A DNA stretch of 47,734 nucleotides from Rhodospirillaceae bacterium (GCA_002722775.1 PBMU01000085.1:1-47734); one strand, 5' to 3'. Positions 10,862 to 20,261 are shown, numbered from the stretch's first letter. Numbers and translations: made by a program. The notes: generated by a model not told the origin, from the letters alone.

Positions 10862-11812
10862 TTAACGGCGTGAGACCGCGTCGGCGAGGATACAGAGAAT
10901 CTCAAACATCAACGATGCCCCCGCGAGTGAAGTGAGGTGAGCGTGGTCGAAAGGCGGCGAGACCTCGACCAAATCGGCACCTATCAAATTCACGCCCAGG
11001 AGGCCGCGCACCAACAACTGGCCCTCGTAAGACGTGAAGCCGCCTATTTCCGGCGTACCAGTGCCCGGCGCGTAGGCCGGATCCAGCGCGTCAATGTCAA
11101 AGGACAAGTACGTGGGCCCATCCCCAACCACTCGACGCGCCTCCTTGATTACTGATTCAATACCCATCTGGCGAACTTCGTCCATGCGGATAACCCGCAT
11201 GCCATGATCATAGCTGAACTTCCACTGGTTCAAATCGTTTAGGGTCCCGCGGATACCTATCTGAACCGTCCGCTCAGGATCGAGCACGCCCTCTTCAACC
11301 GCACGCGAGAAAGGCGCTCCATGGTGAAAGCGGGAGCCGTAGTATTCGTCCCCAGTATCACAGTGGGCGTCAATATGTATCAGCCCCACCGGCTCGATAC
11401 GGCCCATGACACGTAGAATGGGGAGCGAAATAGAATGATCACCTCCGACCGCCAACGGCGTAACCCCAGCATCCTTGATTGGCTCGAAAGCGCGTTGAAT
11501 CTCGTCATGTGCAGGCTCGAGATGATAAGGCTTCTCGACATAAGCGTCGCCCACGTCGGCGATTCTTACAAGTTCATATGGCTCTATTCTGTTCGAAGAG
11601 TTAGCGAGCCGCATCATCGAGGATAGATTTCGTACCTCACGCGGCCCATGTCTCGCGCCCGGGCGATTGGTCAACCCGCCGTCGAAGGGTACGCCTATCA
11701 AAGCGATGTCGAGGCCGTCTAGACTTTCGACATAGGGTGCGCGCATAAAAGTTGGAAGTCCGGCGTAGCGCGCCTTGGTCATCTTGTCGCGAGCGGAGTC
11801 ATCTAGGGTCAT
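10862..11812 (-). CDS. Agmatinase/guanidinobutyrase-type ureohydrolase
   Basis: A 316-residue binuclear manganese ureohydrolase that removes urea from a guanidino compound such as agmatine or 4-guanidinobutyrate. All metal motifs are present: GGDHSIS (first His), IHIDAHCDTGD (DAHxD), SFDIDALDPAYAPGTGTPE (DxD) and the late catalytic Glu in LVEVSPPFDH. The N-terminal IGVPFDGGLTNRPGARHGP is typical of the agmatinase branch, not arginase. ATG 11812 has GGAG seven bases upstream. It stands alone. With the PuuB-like oxidase and the acetylpolyamine deacetylase farther along it suggests that the organism uses polyamines or guanidino compounds; the exact substrate is not fixed by the sequence. Confidence 0.88.
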   Translation of the reverse strand: MTLDDSARDKMTKARYAGLPTFMRAPYVESLDGLDIALIGVPFDGGLTNRPGARHGPREVRNLSSMMRLANSSNRIEPYELVRIADVGDAYVEKPYHLEPAHDEIQRAFEPIKDAGVTPLAVGGDHSISLPILRVMGRIEPVGLIHIDAHCDTGDEYYGSRFHHGAPFSRAVEEGVLDPERTVQIGIRGTLNDLNQWKFSYDHGMRVIRMDEVRQMGIESVIKEARRVVGDGPTYLSFDIDALDPAYAPGTGTPEIGGFTSYEGQLLVRGLLGVNLIGADLVEVSPPFDHAHLTSLAGASLMFEILCILADAVSRR

Positions 11813-12445
11813 CGTCGTGCTCCAGGGTTCGAATGTTCTGGCGATGGTATACTCTAGGGATTGTCAATCAGGTCAATACGGAGAGGGTGCGCATCTAAAA
11901 CTTGAAATTGGCTGTAGGGGACCTGGACCCACTCGGGTTACCACAAAGGGGGAATAGGGTTTTGCCTCTTACTGCTAGGCCAAAAGCGATACCGACAAAG
12001 CGGAATATGCATCGCGCCGCGACCCGTTAAAGGATCCGTTCTTTCCCACCAAGCGGCGGCGCCCGTTCGAGTTGATCCCTAGCTACGACTGCAAGATCCA
12101 GTTGCATTAGAAAGAGTTGCGATAGTTCGTCGATTGAAACAGACAAGGCATGCTAGAGCCGACCACTAATAGAAAAGTCACGCCATGCTATTTTGGCACA
12201 AGAGCCGTTCTGCTTTGCCCCGTCACAATACCGCGCGTTACCTTGACCTCGGCGGAGGGGGCCAAACGCACCCAACGTCCAGAGCACCAAACTTGTATTC
12301 GGGTGAGTTCGATATGCCACCGTCCCGCAGGTTACCAACTTGAGATCCTGACCCAGGCAGCCGTGTTTCCCCTAATCCATTTTGTCATGCTCAATGCAAC
12401 CAGACGTATTCCTATACCTTCGTCTTGGTCAACGTCGTCTTCCAC
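11813..12445. other. Non-coding stretch between the ureohydrolase gene and the alpha/beta-hydrolase relic
   Basis: It contains the upstream region of the ureohydrolase gene. Frames here are short and match nothing I recognise on either strand. No hairpin terminator is clear. Confidence 0.45.
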
Positions 12446-12857
12446 TTAAGCGGCCAGGAAGAGACGCAATGCCGCCAATGTCTCCGTTGGATTTTCCTCG
12501 GGCAATAAGTGACCGCACCCCGTCGGTTTCCCGTCCAAAGTAACCGAACACCAAGCTCGCCAGACTTCTAGATCTTGACCCTCGTTCGCTCCGGCCGGTC
12601 GCGCCAGAGTGGAGCAGACGATCCGGTTACCCTCTAGTCGATCGTGGCGGGCGCTATGCCTAACTGATCCAACACCCGGACAACGTCAACCGTTACCATG
12701 TGGCGCACCTCGGCAGGAGCGGGCGCGATTTTGTGTCAACAGACATGGCTCTGAGGATAGCAGCGTAGCGGGACAACATCTATCCGTTGCCGGCCCACCC
12801 GTGCATAAAATCTGCCGCGCCAGTGTCAAATTGGTGATTCTCGGTCCCTTCAGACAC
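12446..12857 (-). pseudogene. Relic of an alpha/beta-hydrolase (haloacetate dehalogenase-like)
   Basis: Reading the minus strand in shifting frames recovers pieces of this family in the right order. From GTG 12857 (preceded by GGGAAGGGG) comes TGAADF and AGNG, then CYPQSHVC-stop-HKIAPA (the usual PQxHxxWHKIAPAL, Trp codon now TGA), then VTVDVVRVLDQLGIAP, and finally EVWRAWC...GCGHLLPEENPTETLAALRLFLAA up to TAA 12446. The last piece carries the catalytic His (GCGHLLPEE). The remnant is about 410 bases against roughly 880 for an intact gene: the nucleophile elbow GHDRGG and the cap domain are missing, with further TAG stops and frameshifts. It is dead. Confidence 0.75.
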
Positions 12858-12949
12858 CCCCCTTCCCGACAGAACGTTAATCTACTTGAGTTTGCCGATG
12901 CTAAAATGCATCAACATTCAAACGCCGAACCCCAAGCGGAGACCCCCGC

Positions 12950-14071
12950 ATGTGTACATTGTATTTCCCCCCCAAAACGGGCGATTGGGAGATCGTAGAC
13001 CCGGCCCGAGCGGGATTCGATCCAACCAAGCTCGAGGCGGCCGTTGCCTTCGTTTTGGAGAACGAATCGGTAATGGACCGTGACGTGCAAAAGGCATTGG
13101 TCGAACAACGAGCCTTCGCTGAACCGCCACCGCTAGGTGACATCCTAGGGCCGACGAGATCCCGTGCGGACCCACACGGGCTAATCTTACGGGGCGGCCG
13201 GGTCGCCGCATCTTGGGGTGACACAAAGCGGGCCGACATTACTTTTTCAGTAGCCAAGAGCATGTTATCAATCTGTGCGGGATTACTTCAGGACGATCAC
13301 CTGATCCCGGATTTTGATTCTCGGGTCCGCGATCTTGTCGACGACGGAGGGTTCGAGCCACCACACAACGACGCGATAACCTGGCGGCAGCTTCTACAGC
13401 AAACTAGCGAGTGGCAGGGCGAGCTCTGGAGTAAGCCCGACACGGTCGACCGTAACCGTGATCTTTCATTGACGCCGGCCGAGAACATCACTAAGGGCCA
13501 GATGCGCGACCTCTCCGCCCCGGGCGGCTTTTGGGAATACAACGACGTACGGGTCAACCGGCTTTCACTAGCCCTACTCCGGGTCGCCGGGCGACCCCTG
13601 CCTGAACTATTCCGAGAACGGATCATGGTGCCGATCGGCGCTTCCTCTAACTGGGAATGGCACGGCTACAACAATTCCTGGATCGAGGTCGGTGGCCGGC
13701 GTGTTCAGTCGGTTTCCGGGGGTTCGCATTGGGGCGGCGGAGTGTTCATGAGCTCGAGCGATCAGGCCCGAATCGGTCTTCTGATGCAGCGCGTTGGGGT
13801 CTGGGAAGGCCAGCGGCTACTGTCTGAGAACTATTTTCATCAAGCGGTCGAGCCCTGCCCACTCAATCAGGATTACGGATTGCTCTGGTGGCTCAACCGT
13901 TCTGGAACCAGGGTCCCGGCGGCAAAGCGTAGCGGGCTCTACGCCGTCGGCTTCGGGTCCAATATTATTTGGATCGAACCGGAATTGGATCTCGTCGCCG
14001 TGGTTCGCTGGATCGAACCTAACGCGTTCAAGGGGTTCACCGACAGAATTGTGGCGGCATTAAAGAATTAA
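12950..14071 (+). CDS. Serine hydrolase of the beta-lactamase class C / EstB fold
   Basis: A 373-residue protein with penicillin-binding-protein-like fold. The catalytic SxxK is SVAK (about residues 102-105, in ITFSVAKSMLS), followed by LLQQTSEWQG, a YND motif in FWEYNDVRVNRLSLALL matching the YxN position, and a C-terminal GFGSNIIWIEPE strand in place of KTG. This pattern is typical of esterase or amidase relatives, not resistance beta-lactamases. No signal peptide is obvious, so a cytoplasmic esterase or peptidase is likely. ATG 12950 has no strong ribosome site (a weak GGAG lies 7-10 bases upstream). It stands between a decayed hydrolase and the imuB-dnaE2 pair, with no operon link. Confidence 0.8.
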   Translation: MCTLYFPPKTGDWEIVDPARAGFDPTKLEAAVAFVLENESVMDRDVQKALVEQRAFAEPPPLGDILGPTRSRADPHGLILRGGRVAASWGDTKRADITFSVAKSMLSICAGLLQDDHLIPDFDSRVRDLVDDGGFEPPHNDAITWRQLLQQTSEWQGELWSKPDTVDRNRDLSLTPAENITKGQMRDLSAPGGFWEYNDVRVNRLSLALLRVAGRPLPELFRERIMVPIGASSNWEWHGYNNSWIEVGGRRVQSVSGGSHWGGGVFMSSSDQARIGLLMQRVGVWEGQRLLSENYFHQAVEPCPLNQDYGLLWWLNRSGTRVPAAKRSGLYAVGFGSNIIWIEPELDLVAVVRWIEPNAFKGFTDRIVAALKN

Positions 14072-14165
14072 AGGTCACCTCTCTACGACAAGACCGCCCT
14101 TTCGAAAGGAAACCCCACGCTTAAAAATTTGATATTGCAGAGTACTTATCATCAGCAACTTACAC

Positions 14166-14193
14166 TTGCATTCATGATGAATATTGGTATTTT
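14166..14193 (+). promoter_or_regulatory. Candidate imuB promoter
   Basis: TTGCAT (14166-14171) and TATTTT (14188-14193) are separated by 16 bases and would place the transcription start near 14200, next to the SOS box. Assigned by eye from sigma-70-like spacing only. Confidence 0.4.
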
Positions 14194-14199
14194 GTTTTT

Positions 14200-15795
14200 G
14201 TGAGAACAAAACAAGAACATTTATCCAGGCCCCGCCGAATACTGAGCCTTTGGCTACCGTTCCTATCGATCGAACAGTTCTGTACACAAGCGGGATTGAA
14301 GGTGGAGGAGAGGCCGGTCGTCCTGACACGGAACGACCGGGGTCGGCGCATCGTTGCCGCGGCTTGTCCAGGTGCAACCGCAGCCGACATCGCCATCGGC
14401 CGGACATTAAGCGATGCGCTGGCCTTGGAGCCAGAACTGCTGGTAGCACAGCTCGATCCAGCAGCCGACCGCAACGCCCTGGACGCGCTGGCGACGTGGT
14501 GCACCCGTTACACACCCCTGGTGGCTCTCGACCCCGCTAGCATCGCAACCGCCGGTACATCGGGTGACGGCGGGCTTTGGCTCGACGTCACAGGCTGCTC
14601 GCATCTATTCGGTGGCGAGGTAGAAATGCTGAAGGATCTAGCAACCCGGCTGGCCGGACTCGGCTGGACCGCACGCATGGCTCTCACCGATACCCCTGGA
14701 TCTGCTTGGGCGATAGCCCGCCACGGCAAGGAGGCGGTAACGGTAATTCCGCCCGGCACCCAGAGGCAGAGCATCGCTTCCCTGCCGATCGCTGCACTGC
14801 GCCTACCAGCGGCGGTGACCGAAGACCTGAATCGGCTCGGATTACGCCGCATCGGCGCCCTTTTCAAGATCAACCGCGCCCCACTTACCACACGATTCGG
14901 TATCCAGGTAGGGCGTCGGCTCGATCAAGCGCTGGGTTGTGTGACAGAACCAATCTCGCCACAGGCACCAGTCTGGCCACACCGCGTGCGCATTGCTTTT
15001 CCGGAGCCAATCGCAGCAACCGAAGACATCGCCCGGGCCACACAGCGGCTCTTGTCCCACCTCACTGAGCGCCTAGAACGCGAGCATTGTGGCGCACGCC
15101 GTCTCCGTCTCTTTTTCCACAGGGTCGACGGTACGGTGCGATCTCTCACCATTGCGACGGCCCGTGCCAATCGCGATCCCGATGCGCTGTTCCGACTGTT
15201 CGCCGAGCATTTCAACAAGCTCGACGCCGGCTTCGGCATCGACCTGGTTACCTTGGACGCTCTGACGCTGGATGCCTCTCCTGCCTATCAGATCCCCCTG
15301 GCTCAACACGGAACCGCGGATGGAACAACAACGGACGCGATGGCAGTGACGAATCTCGCCGATCGGCTGGCTAATCGGCTGGGGACCCATGCCGTCACCC
15401 GACCTATTCCTTGTAAGAGCCACACCCCAGAACGGGCCGAAAAGCTGGTGTCTATTATCGAACATGGATACGCTGACTGGTCTGACGAGGCCGTAAGCTC
15501 GGTAGCGCCACGTCCCCTGCGCCTGCTGCGTCACCCAGAGCCGGTTGAGACAGTAGCACTGTTACCGGACCATCCGCCTATCCGGTTCCGCTGGCGCGGG
15601 GGCAATCATCGGATTGGTCGAGCTACTGGCCCCGAACGTCTTGCGCCAGAATGGTGGCGGGCCGGGACACGGCATGCGACCCGCGACTATTTCCGGGTCG
15701 AAGACCAGAACGGGCGGCGCTACTGGCTGTTCCGCGAAGGCCTAACTGAACGCGGTGAGATACCAGTCTGGTACCTGCACGGCTTATTCGTGTAG
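14200..15795 (+). CDS. imuB: ImuB, Y-family polymerase-like mutagenesis protein
   Basis: A 531-residue Y-family polymerase homologue that does not polymerise but links DnaE2 to the beta clamp in damage-induced mutagenesis. It begins with RRILSLWLPFLSIEQ, has DGGLWLDVTGCSHLFGG near residues 125-140 (the degenerate catalytic region of ImuB), helix-hairpin-helix-like DLNRLGLRRIGALFKI near 208-223, and the C-terminal RDYFRVEDQNGRRYWLFREGL region. GTG 14200 is the only standard start codon before the conserved N-terminus; there is no ribosome site, so leaderless translation is possible. The dnaE2 ATG follows 22 bases after the stop. The usual upstream partner imuA is absent here. Confidence 0.9.
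   Translation: MRTKQEHLSRPRRILSLWLPFLSIEQFCTQAGLKVEERPVVLTRNDRGRRIVAAACPGATAADIAIGRTLSDALALEPELLVAQLDPAADRNALDALATWCTRYTPLVALDPASIATAGTSGDGGLWLDVTGCSHLFGGEVEMLKDLATRLAGLGWTARMALTDTPGSAWAIARHGKEAVTVIPPGTQRQSIASLPIAALRLPAAVTEDLNRLGLRRIGALFKINRAPLTTRFGIQVGRRLDQALGCVTEPISPQAPVWPHRVRIAFPEPIAATEDIARATQRLLSHLTERLEREHCGARRLRLFFHRVDGTVRSLTIATARANRDPDALFRLFAEHFNKLDAGFGIDLVTLDALTLDASPAYQIPLAQHGTADGTTTDAMAVTNLADRLANRLGTHAVTRPIPCKSHTPERAEKLVSIIEHGYADWSDEAVSSVAPRPLRLLRHPEPVETVALLPDHPPIRFRWRGGNHRIGRATGPERLAPEWWRAGTRHATRDYFRVEDQNGRRYWLFREGLTERGEIPVWYLHGLFV
14204..14218. promoter_or_regulatory. LexA (SOS) box of alphaproteobacterial type
   Basis: GAAC AAAACAA GAAC is a perfect direct repeat with a 7-base spacer. 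Direct-repeat GTTC-N7-GTTC (this sequence on the other strand) is the established LexA site of Alphaproteobacteria. It overlaps codons 2-7 after GTG 14200, just downstream of the candidate promoter, where bound LexA would block transcription of imuB-dnaE2. Confidence 0.75.
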
Positions 15796-15817
15796 CAGAC
15801 AGGTCTGGAAATCCGCG

Positions 15818-18800
15818 ATGTCCAATTATGTAGAGCTTCAAGTCACGACCAATTTCAGCTTCCTGCACGGCGGTGCACATCCCGAAGAACTGATCGAGAC
15901 GGCCGCCATCCTCGGCCACCGGGCGATCTCGATCACCGACCGTAACACATTGGCCGGCGTGGTGCGCGCCCATCTCGCCGCTAGGGAATCCCATATCCAG
16001 GTGATTCCCGGAGCCCGGCTCGACCTCGAGGATGGCGCCAGCCTATTATGCCTACCGACCGATCGAGCGGCCTATGGCCGACTCACACAGCTACTAACAC
16101 TAGGCAAGCGCCGAGCCCAAAAAGGCGAATGCCGGCTAAACCGCGCAGACGCCATGGCCCATGGCGAAGGTCAGATCCTGATCGTTCTGCCACCGTCAGA
16201 TTACATTCCTCGACAAGCCCAGGATGAGGACGATTCTTTAGTATTAGAGACAAAAAGCCGTTCCTCATCCTGGGCTTGTCGAGGAATGCATGACTTCGCC
16301 TCCGAGCTAGCAGAATGGGCGGGCGCGTTTCCCGGGGCGGTCCACCTCGCGGGTTCGCTGCTATACCGGGGTGATGACACAGCCCGTCTAACCGCGCTCG
16401 ACGGCCTAGCCCGACAAACCGGCTCGCTACTGGTGGCCACTAACGATGTGCTCTACCACGTCCCTGAACGCCGTCCGCTGCAGGATGTACTGACCTGTAT
16501 CCGCGAGCATTGCACAATCCACCAGGCAGGCTTCCGGCTCGGCGCCAACGCCGAACGTTACTTAAAACCGCCGGACGAGATGGTGCGGCTGTTCCGCAAC
16601 CACAGAGTCGCCGTCGCCCGCACAGCGGAGATAGCAGAACGTTGCCGGTTCTCACTTGACGACCTGCGCTACGAGTATCCCGATGTGCTGACGCCATCAG
16701 ATCGCACGATGCAGGAAGAACTAGAATATCACACCTGGCACGGCGCGCGTGAGCGTTATCCCAGCGGGATTCCGGAAAAGGTGTGCGCTCAGCTCAAGCA
16801 CGAGCTTACCCTTATTGCCCGGCTCGACTATGCGCCCTATTTCCTCACCGTCCACGACATGGTCTGCTTCGCCCGCTCGCACGGCATTCTTTGTCAGGGT
16901 CGCGGCTCGGCTGCGAATTCAGCCGTTTGCTACTGTCTCAGAATCACCGCCGTCGACCCCAGTTGCTCTGACCTCCTGTTCGAACGTTTCATCAGTGAGG
17001 AACGCGGGGAGCCACCGGATATCGACGTTGACTTCGAGCACGAGCGTCGCGAAGAAGTGATCCAGCACATCTACCAGACCTATGGACGCGAGCGTGCGGG
17101 GCTCGCCGCCACGGTAATTAAATATCGTCCACGTAGCGCGGTGCGCGAGGTAGGCATGGCGATGGGCCTGTCGAAGGATGTGGTTGGCACGTTGGCTGGC
17201 CAAGTCTGGGGTTGGCATAATAGCGAGATAACCAACAATCAGGTGTGTCAGATCGGCCTTGACCCCACCGACCACGCCTTGCGCCTCACACTCGATCTGA
17301 CGCGCCAGCTGATCGGTTTTCCCCGCCACCTCTCCCAGCATGTCGGCGGTTCCGTCATCACACGAGGCAGGCTCGACGAGCTGGTGCCGATCGAAAATGC
17401 GGCGATGAAGAATCGTACGGTGATCGAGTGGGACAAGGACGACCTGGATGCACTTGGGATCCTCAAGGTCGATGTGCTTGCACTGGGCATGCTGACCTGC
17501 GTGCGCAAGGGGTTCGAATTAATCCGCCGCCACCATGACCTCGACCTCGACCTCGCTACCGTTCCGGCCGAGGACCCCATCGTCTACGACATGCTGTGTA
17601 AGGGTGACTCACTCGGCGTCTTTCAGATCGAGAGTCGCGCCCAAATGACCATGCTTCCCCGGCTTCGACCACGCAACTTCTATGACTTGGTAATCGAGGT
17701 GGCGATCGTACGCCCCGGTCCGATTCAAGGTGACATGGTCCACCCCTATCTCAGGCGCCGCAATGGCGACGAAGCAGTGGAATTTCCATCCGACGAACTA
17801 CGCGACGTGCTGGGTAAAACACTCGGCGTGCCACTTTTCCAGGAACAGGCGATGAAAATCGCCATCGTGGCCGCCGGCTTTACCCCATCGGAAGCCGATC
17901 AACTACGCCGCGCCATGGCAACGTTTAGAAAGACTGGAAAGATTGACCTGTTCGAGACCAAGATGATCGAAGGCATGATCGAACGTGGTTACGAGCGTGA
18001 TTTCGCCAAGCGCTGTTTTAAGCAGATTGAAGGTTTCGGCAATTACGGATTTCCAGAGAGCCATGCGGCCAGTTTCGCCCTGCTGGTCTACATCTCGAGC
18101 TGGATGAAGTGCCACAAGCCGGCCGCCTTCGCCGCCGCACTCCTCAACTCTCAACCCATGGGGTTCTACGCGCCAGCCCAGATTGTACGCGACGCTCGCG
18201 AGCACGGGGTCACCGTGCTGCCACCGGACGTGAATCTAATTGGCTGGGACTGCGATCTTGAACGCCTGGACACTCCCGGGGAAACAGGCCTGGCGCTACG
18301 ACTCGGCCTCCGTCTGATCAAGGGCTTGAGGAAAGAGGAGGCGCGCCGCATCTCAAAAAATCGGGCTGGGGGCTATGCAAGCCCACGTGCAGTAATGCGT
18401 CGAGCCGGCGTCGAATCAACCACGCTGGAAGCGTTGGCGCGCGGCGACGCTTTCGCTTCCATGGGCCTTTCGCGGCGCGAGGCCTCCTGGGTAGTACGCG
18501 GGCTCACCTCAGCAGGGATAGATTCCGTGCGTCTCTCAGATGCGGACTTGCCGCTATTTCGAGTCGCCGAGGCATGTCAGGACGAACCTCAGGTAACGCT
18601 TCCGACTGCTTCCCTCAGCGAAGAAGTGGTCGAAGATTACGGCGCACTCCGCCTGTCCTTGAAGGCACACCCTGTCGCCCTGTTGCGCAGAGGACTCGCC
18701 GCCGACCACCATCAACCCTGTCAAGTGCTAGCCACAATGCACGACCACCACCGAGTCACACTTGCCGGTCTGGTACTGGTGCGTCAACGCCCCAGTACGG

Positions 18801-19270
18801 CTAAAGGAGTGATCTTTATCACCTTGGAGGATGAGACCGGCATGGCTAACCTAGTAGTCTGGCCGAACCAATTCGAGCGCTATCGGCATACAGTAATGAA
18901 CGCTAAGTTACTCTGCGTCACCGGTCGGGTACAGCGTGAGGGCCAGGTCATTCACGTGATGGTCGAGAGTTTGGAGGACTTAACGTATCGGCTCGCCTGG
19001 CTAACTGATGGACGCCTCGATGAAACAAGCTCCAAGGGTGCAGTGGCAAATGCCGACGAATTGACCAGTCCGCTCCGTGAGGCGGCCGACGCTAACGGGC
19101 ATCTCAAGACTAACCCACTCGCCAAGGCCCGCGCTCTAGTCGAGACCGGACCAACCGCTCCAACCCATCCAGCAACCCAGGCAAAACCCCTGCCTCAGAC
19201 CCAGCCGCTCCGCGTGCACCCGCGCGAGATGCGCTCTGATCTTCGGATCGCAAGCCGGGACTTTCATTGA
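15818..19270 (+). CDS. dnaE2: Error-prone DNA polymerase DnaE2
   Basis: A C-family polymerase (1,150 residues) for translesion synthesis with ImuB. The N-terminal PHP domain starts ELQVTTNFSFLHGGAHPEEL; the palm carries PPDIDVDFEHERREEV with the catalytic Asp pair, then ESHAASFALLVYISSW, and a C-terminal OB-fold (VTLAGLVLVRQRPSTAKGV, FITLEDETGMANLVVWP). ATG 15818 matches the family N-terminus; the frame is open 63 bases earlier, inside imuB. Residues about 129-157 are encoded by an inserted 85-bp palindrome (16204-16288) that keeps the frame. The insert lies in the PHP region before FASELAEWAG, away from the polymerase site, so the enzyme may still work. It forms an operon with imuB under the SOS box. 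Confidence 0.92.
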   Translation: MSNYVELQVTTNFSFLHGGAHPEELIETAAILGHRAISITDRNTLAGVVRAHLAARESHIQVIPGARLDLEDGASLLCLPTDRAAYGRLTQLLTLGKRRAQKGECRLNRADAMAHGEGQILIVLPPSDYIPRQAQDEDDSLVLETKSRSSSWACRGMHDFASELAEWAGAFPGAVHLAGSLLYRGDDTARLTALDGLARQTGSLLVATNDVLYHVPERRPLQDVLTCIREHCTIHQAGFRLGANAERYLKPPDEMVRLFRNHRVAVARTAEIAERCRFSLDDLRYEYPDVLTPSDRTMQEELEYHTWHGARERYPSGIPEKVCAQLKHELTLIARLDYAPYFLTVHDMVCFARSHGILCQGRGSAANSAVCYCLRITAVDPSCSDLLFERFISEERGEPPDIDVDFEHERREEVIQHIYQTYGRERAGLAATVIKYRPRSAVREVGMAMGLSKDVVGTLAGQVWGWHNSEITNNQVCQIGLDPTDHALRLTLDLTRQLIGFPRHLSQHVGGSVITRGRLDELVPIENAAMKNRTVIEWDKDDLDALGILKVDVLALGMLTCVRKGFELIRRHHDLDLDLATVPAEDPIVYDMLCKGDSLGVFQIESRAQMTMLPRLRPRNFYDLVIEVAIVRPGPIQGDMVHPYLRRRNGDEAVEFPSDELRDVLGKTLGVPLFQEQAMKIAIVAAGFTPSEADQLRRAMATFRKTGKIDLFETKMIEGMIERGYERDFAKRCFKQIEGFGNYGFPESHAASFALLVYISSWMKCHKPAAFAAALLNSQPMGFYAPAQIVRDAREHGVTVLPPDVNLIGWDCDLERLDTPGETGLALRLGLRLIKGLRKEEARRISKNRAGGYASPRAVMRRAGVESTTLEALARGDAFASMGLSRREASWVVRGLTSAGIDSVRLSDADLPLFRVAEACQDEPQVTLPTASLSEEVVEDYGALRLSLKAHPVALLRRGLAADHHQPCQVLATMHDHHRVTLAGLVLVRQRPSTAKGVIFITLEDETGMANLVVWPNQFERYRHTVMNAKLLCVTGRVQREGQVIHVMVESLEDLTYRLAWLTDGRLDETSSKGAVANADELTSPLREAADANGHLKTNPLAKARALVETGPTAPTHPATQAKPLPQTQPLRVHPREMRSDLRIASRDFH
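16204..16288. repeat. Palindromic REP-like element inside dnaE2
   Basis: A perfect 27-bp inverted repeat: the left arm 16204-16230 (CATTCCTCGACAAGCCCAGG...) is the exact reverse complement of the right arm 16262-16288, with a 31-base loop. The arm resembles the GACAAG-CCCAGGATGAGG type of dispersed palindromic repeat common in alphaproteobacterial genomes. It is read in frame and adds about 28 residues, with PRQAQDE on the left arm and SSSWACRGM on the right. I saw no second copy in this window. Confidence 0.85.
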
Positions 19271-19349
19271 AAATTAACCATGTTCCGGATGGCATGGAAC
19301 CAATCCTGGCTGTAGTATATAGCGAATACAGAACAATGGGAGGTTGGCT

Positions 19350-20261
19350 GTGGCAATCGAGACTCAAACTGAGAGAACCATGCACAACGCGCAAACAGAA
19401 CGCGCGATCTACAACACCCCAGAGAACTTCTTCGACTGGTCCTGGCCAGCAGTGCCACGACACCAATTCATCGACGAGAGGGACCGCGCCTATGACACGA
19501 ATGGCCCCAACGGCCTAATCGAGCTCGATGTCTCGGCCGCGCTTGGCACCCCGTACCCAGCTACCACTCCTGCGATCCTCGCCCGCTATGTCAAGATTTG
19601 TTCTGGCGGAAGCCTTTCCCATGCTTTCAACGCCTCAGGCGAAATCTATTATGTCCTAGAGGGCTCAGGCAACAGCACGAATGGCGCCGACACAGTCGCT
19701 TGGGATGTTGGCGACGTATTCTGTCTCCCCGGCGGCAACGAAACACATCACGCGGCGGCCCATACTGCAATCCTGTTCGTCGTCACCAACGAGCCATTGC
19801 TCGCCTTCGAGAATCTGCGCGCGCCAGCACCCGGGGAATCGCGCAGTGAGGCCGTACACTGGCCGCACGCTGAGATCGAGAAGCACCTGCAGAAAATCTA
19901 TAAGCGACCCAAGACTGATCAGGCTTCAGGCGTCGCAATTCAATTTTCGACTCCAGCGACAGCACCCAGCTGCAACACGATCCCGATGATCAATACTGCT
20001 ATAAATACATTAGAATCCGGTGGAAATCAGCGCCCGCACCGGCACAATGGAGCAGCCATCACGCTGGCCATAGAGGGTGAAGGGATCCACTCGATGATCG
20101 GGGAACAGAAAGTGTCCTGGACTACCGGTGCTGCCCAGATCACGCCAGCGGCCGAACTGCATTCCCACCACAACCGTGGCAATCGGCGGATGCGCAGCTT
20201 CGTGGTGCAGGACGAAGGACTACACTTTTATTTGCGCACGCCTGGCTTCAGCTGGGAATGA
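19350..20261 (+). CDS. Bicupin protein (gentisate 1,2-dioxygenase-like fold)
   Basis: About 303 residues with two cupin barrels. The N-terminal cupin has SHAFNASGEIYYVLEGSG and GDVFCLPGGNETHHA; the C-terminal cupin has the metal-type RPHRHNGAAITLAIEG and ELHSHHNRGN motifs, so a mononuclear iron or manganese site is more likely in the second domain. The arrangement is like gentisate or related ring-cleaving dioxygenases, but specific active-site residues are not clear, so I leave the substrate open. GTG 19350 has GGGAGG six bases upstream and is preferred over TTG 19344 or ATG 19380. It begins 79 bases after dnaE2 and is probably transcribed separately. Confidence 0.75.
   Translation: MAIETQTERTMHNAQTERAIYNTPENFFDWSWPAVPRHQFIDERDRAYDTNGPNGLIELDVSAALGTPYPATTPAILARYVKICSGGSLSHAFNASGEIYYVLEGSGNSTNGADTVAWDVGDVFCLPGGNETHHAAAHTAILFVVTNEPLLAFENLRAPAPGESRSEAVHWPHAEIEKHLQKIYKRPKTDQASGVAIQFSTPATAPSCNTIPMINTAINTLESGGNQRPHRHNGAAITLAIEGEGIHSMIGEQKVSWTTGAAQITPAAELHSHHNRGNRRMRSFVVQDEGLHFYLRTPGFSWE

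Noticed and set aside
11825-11840. GGGTTCGAAT as a tRNA T-loop
   Set aside because: The flanking bases cannot form the T stem and no anticodon or acceptor arm is present.
12153-12338. Possible homoserine acetyltransferase-like fragment on the minus strand
   Set aside because: Only a few residues resemble the family and there is no ordered second motif.
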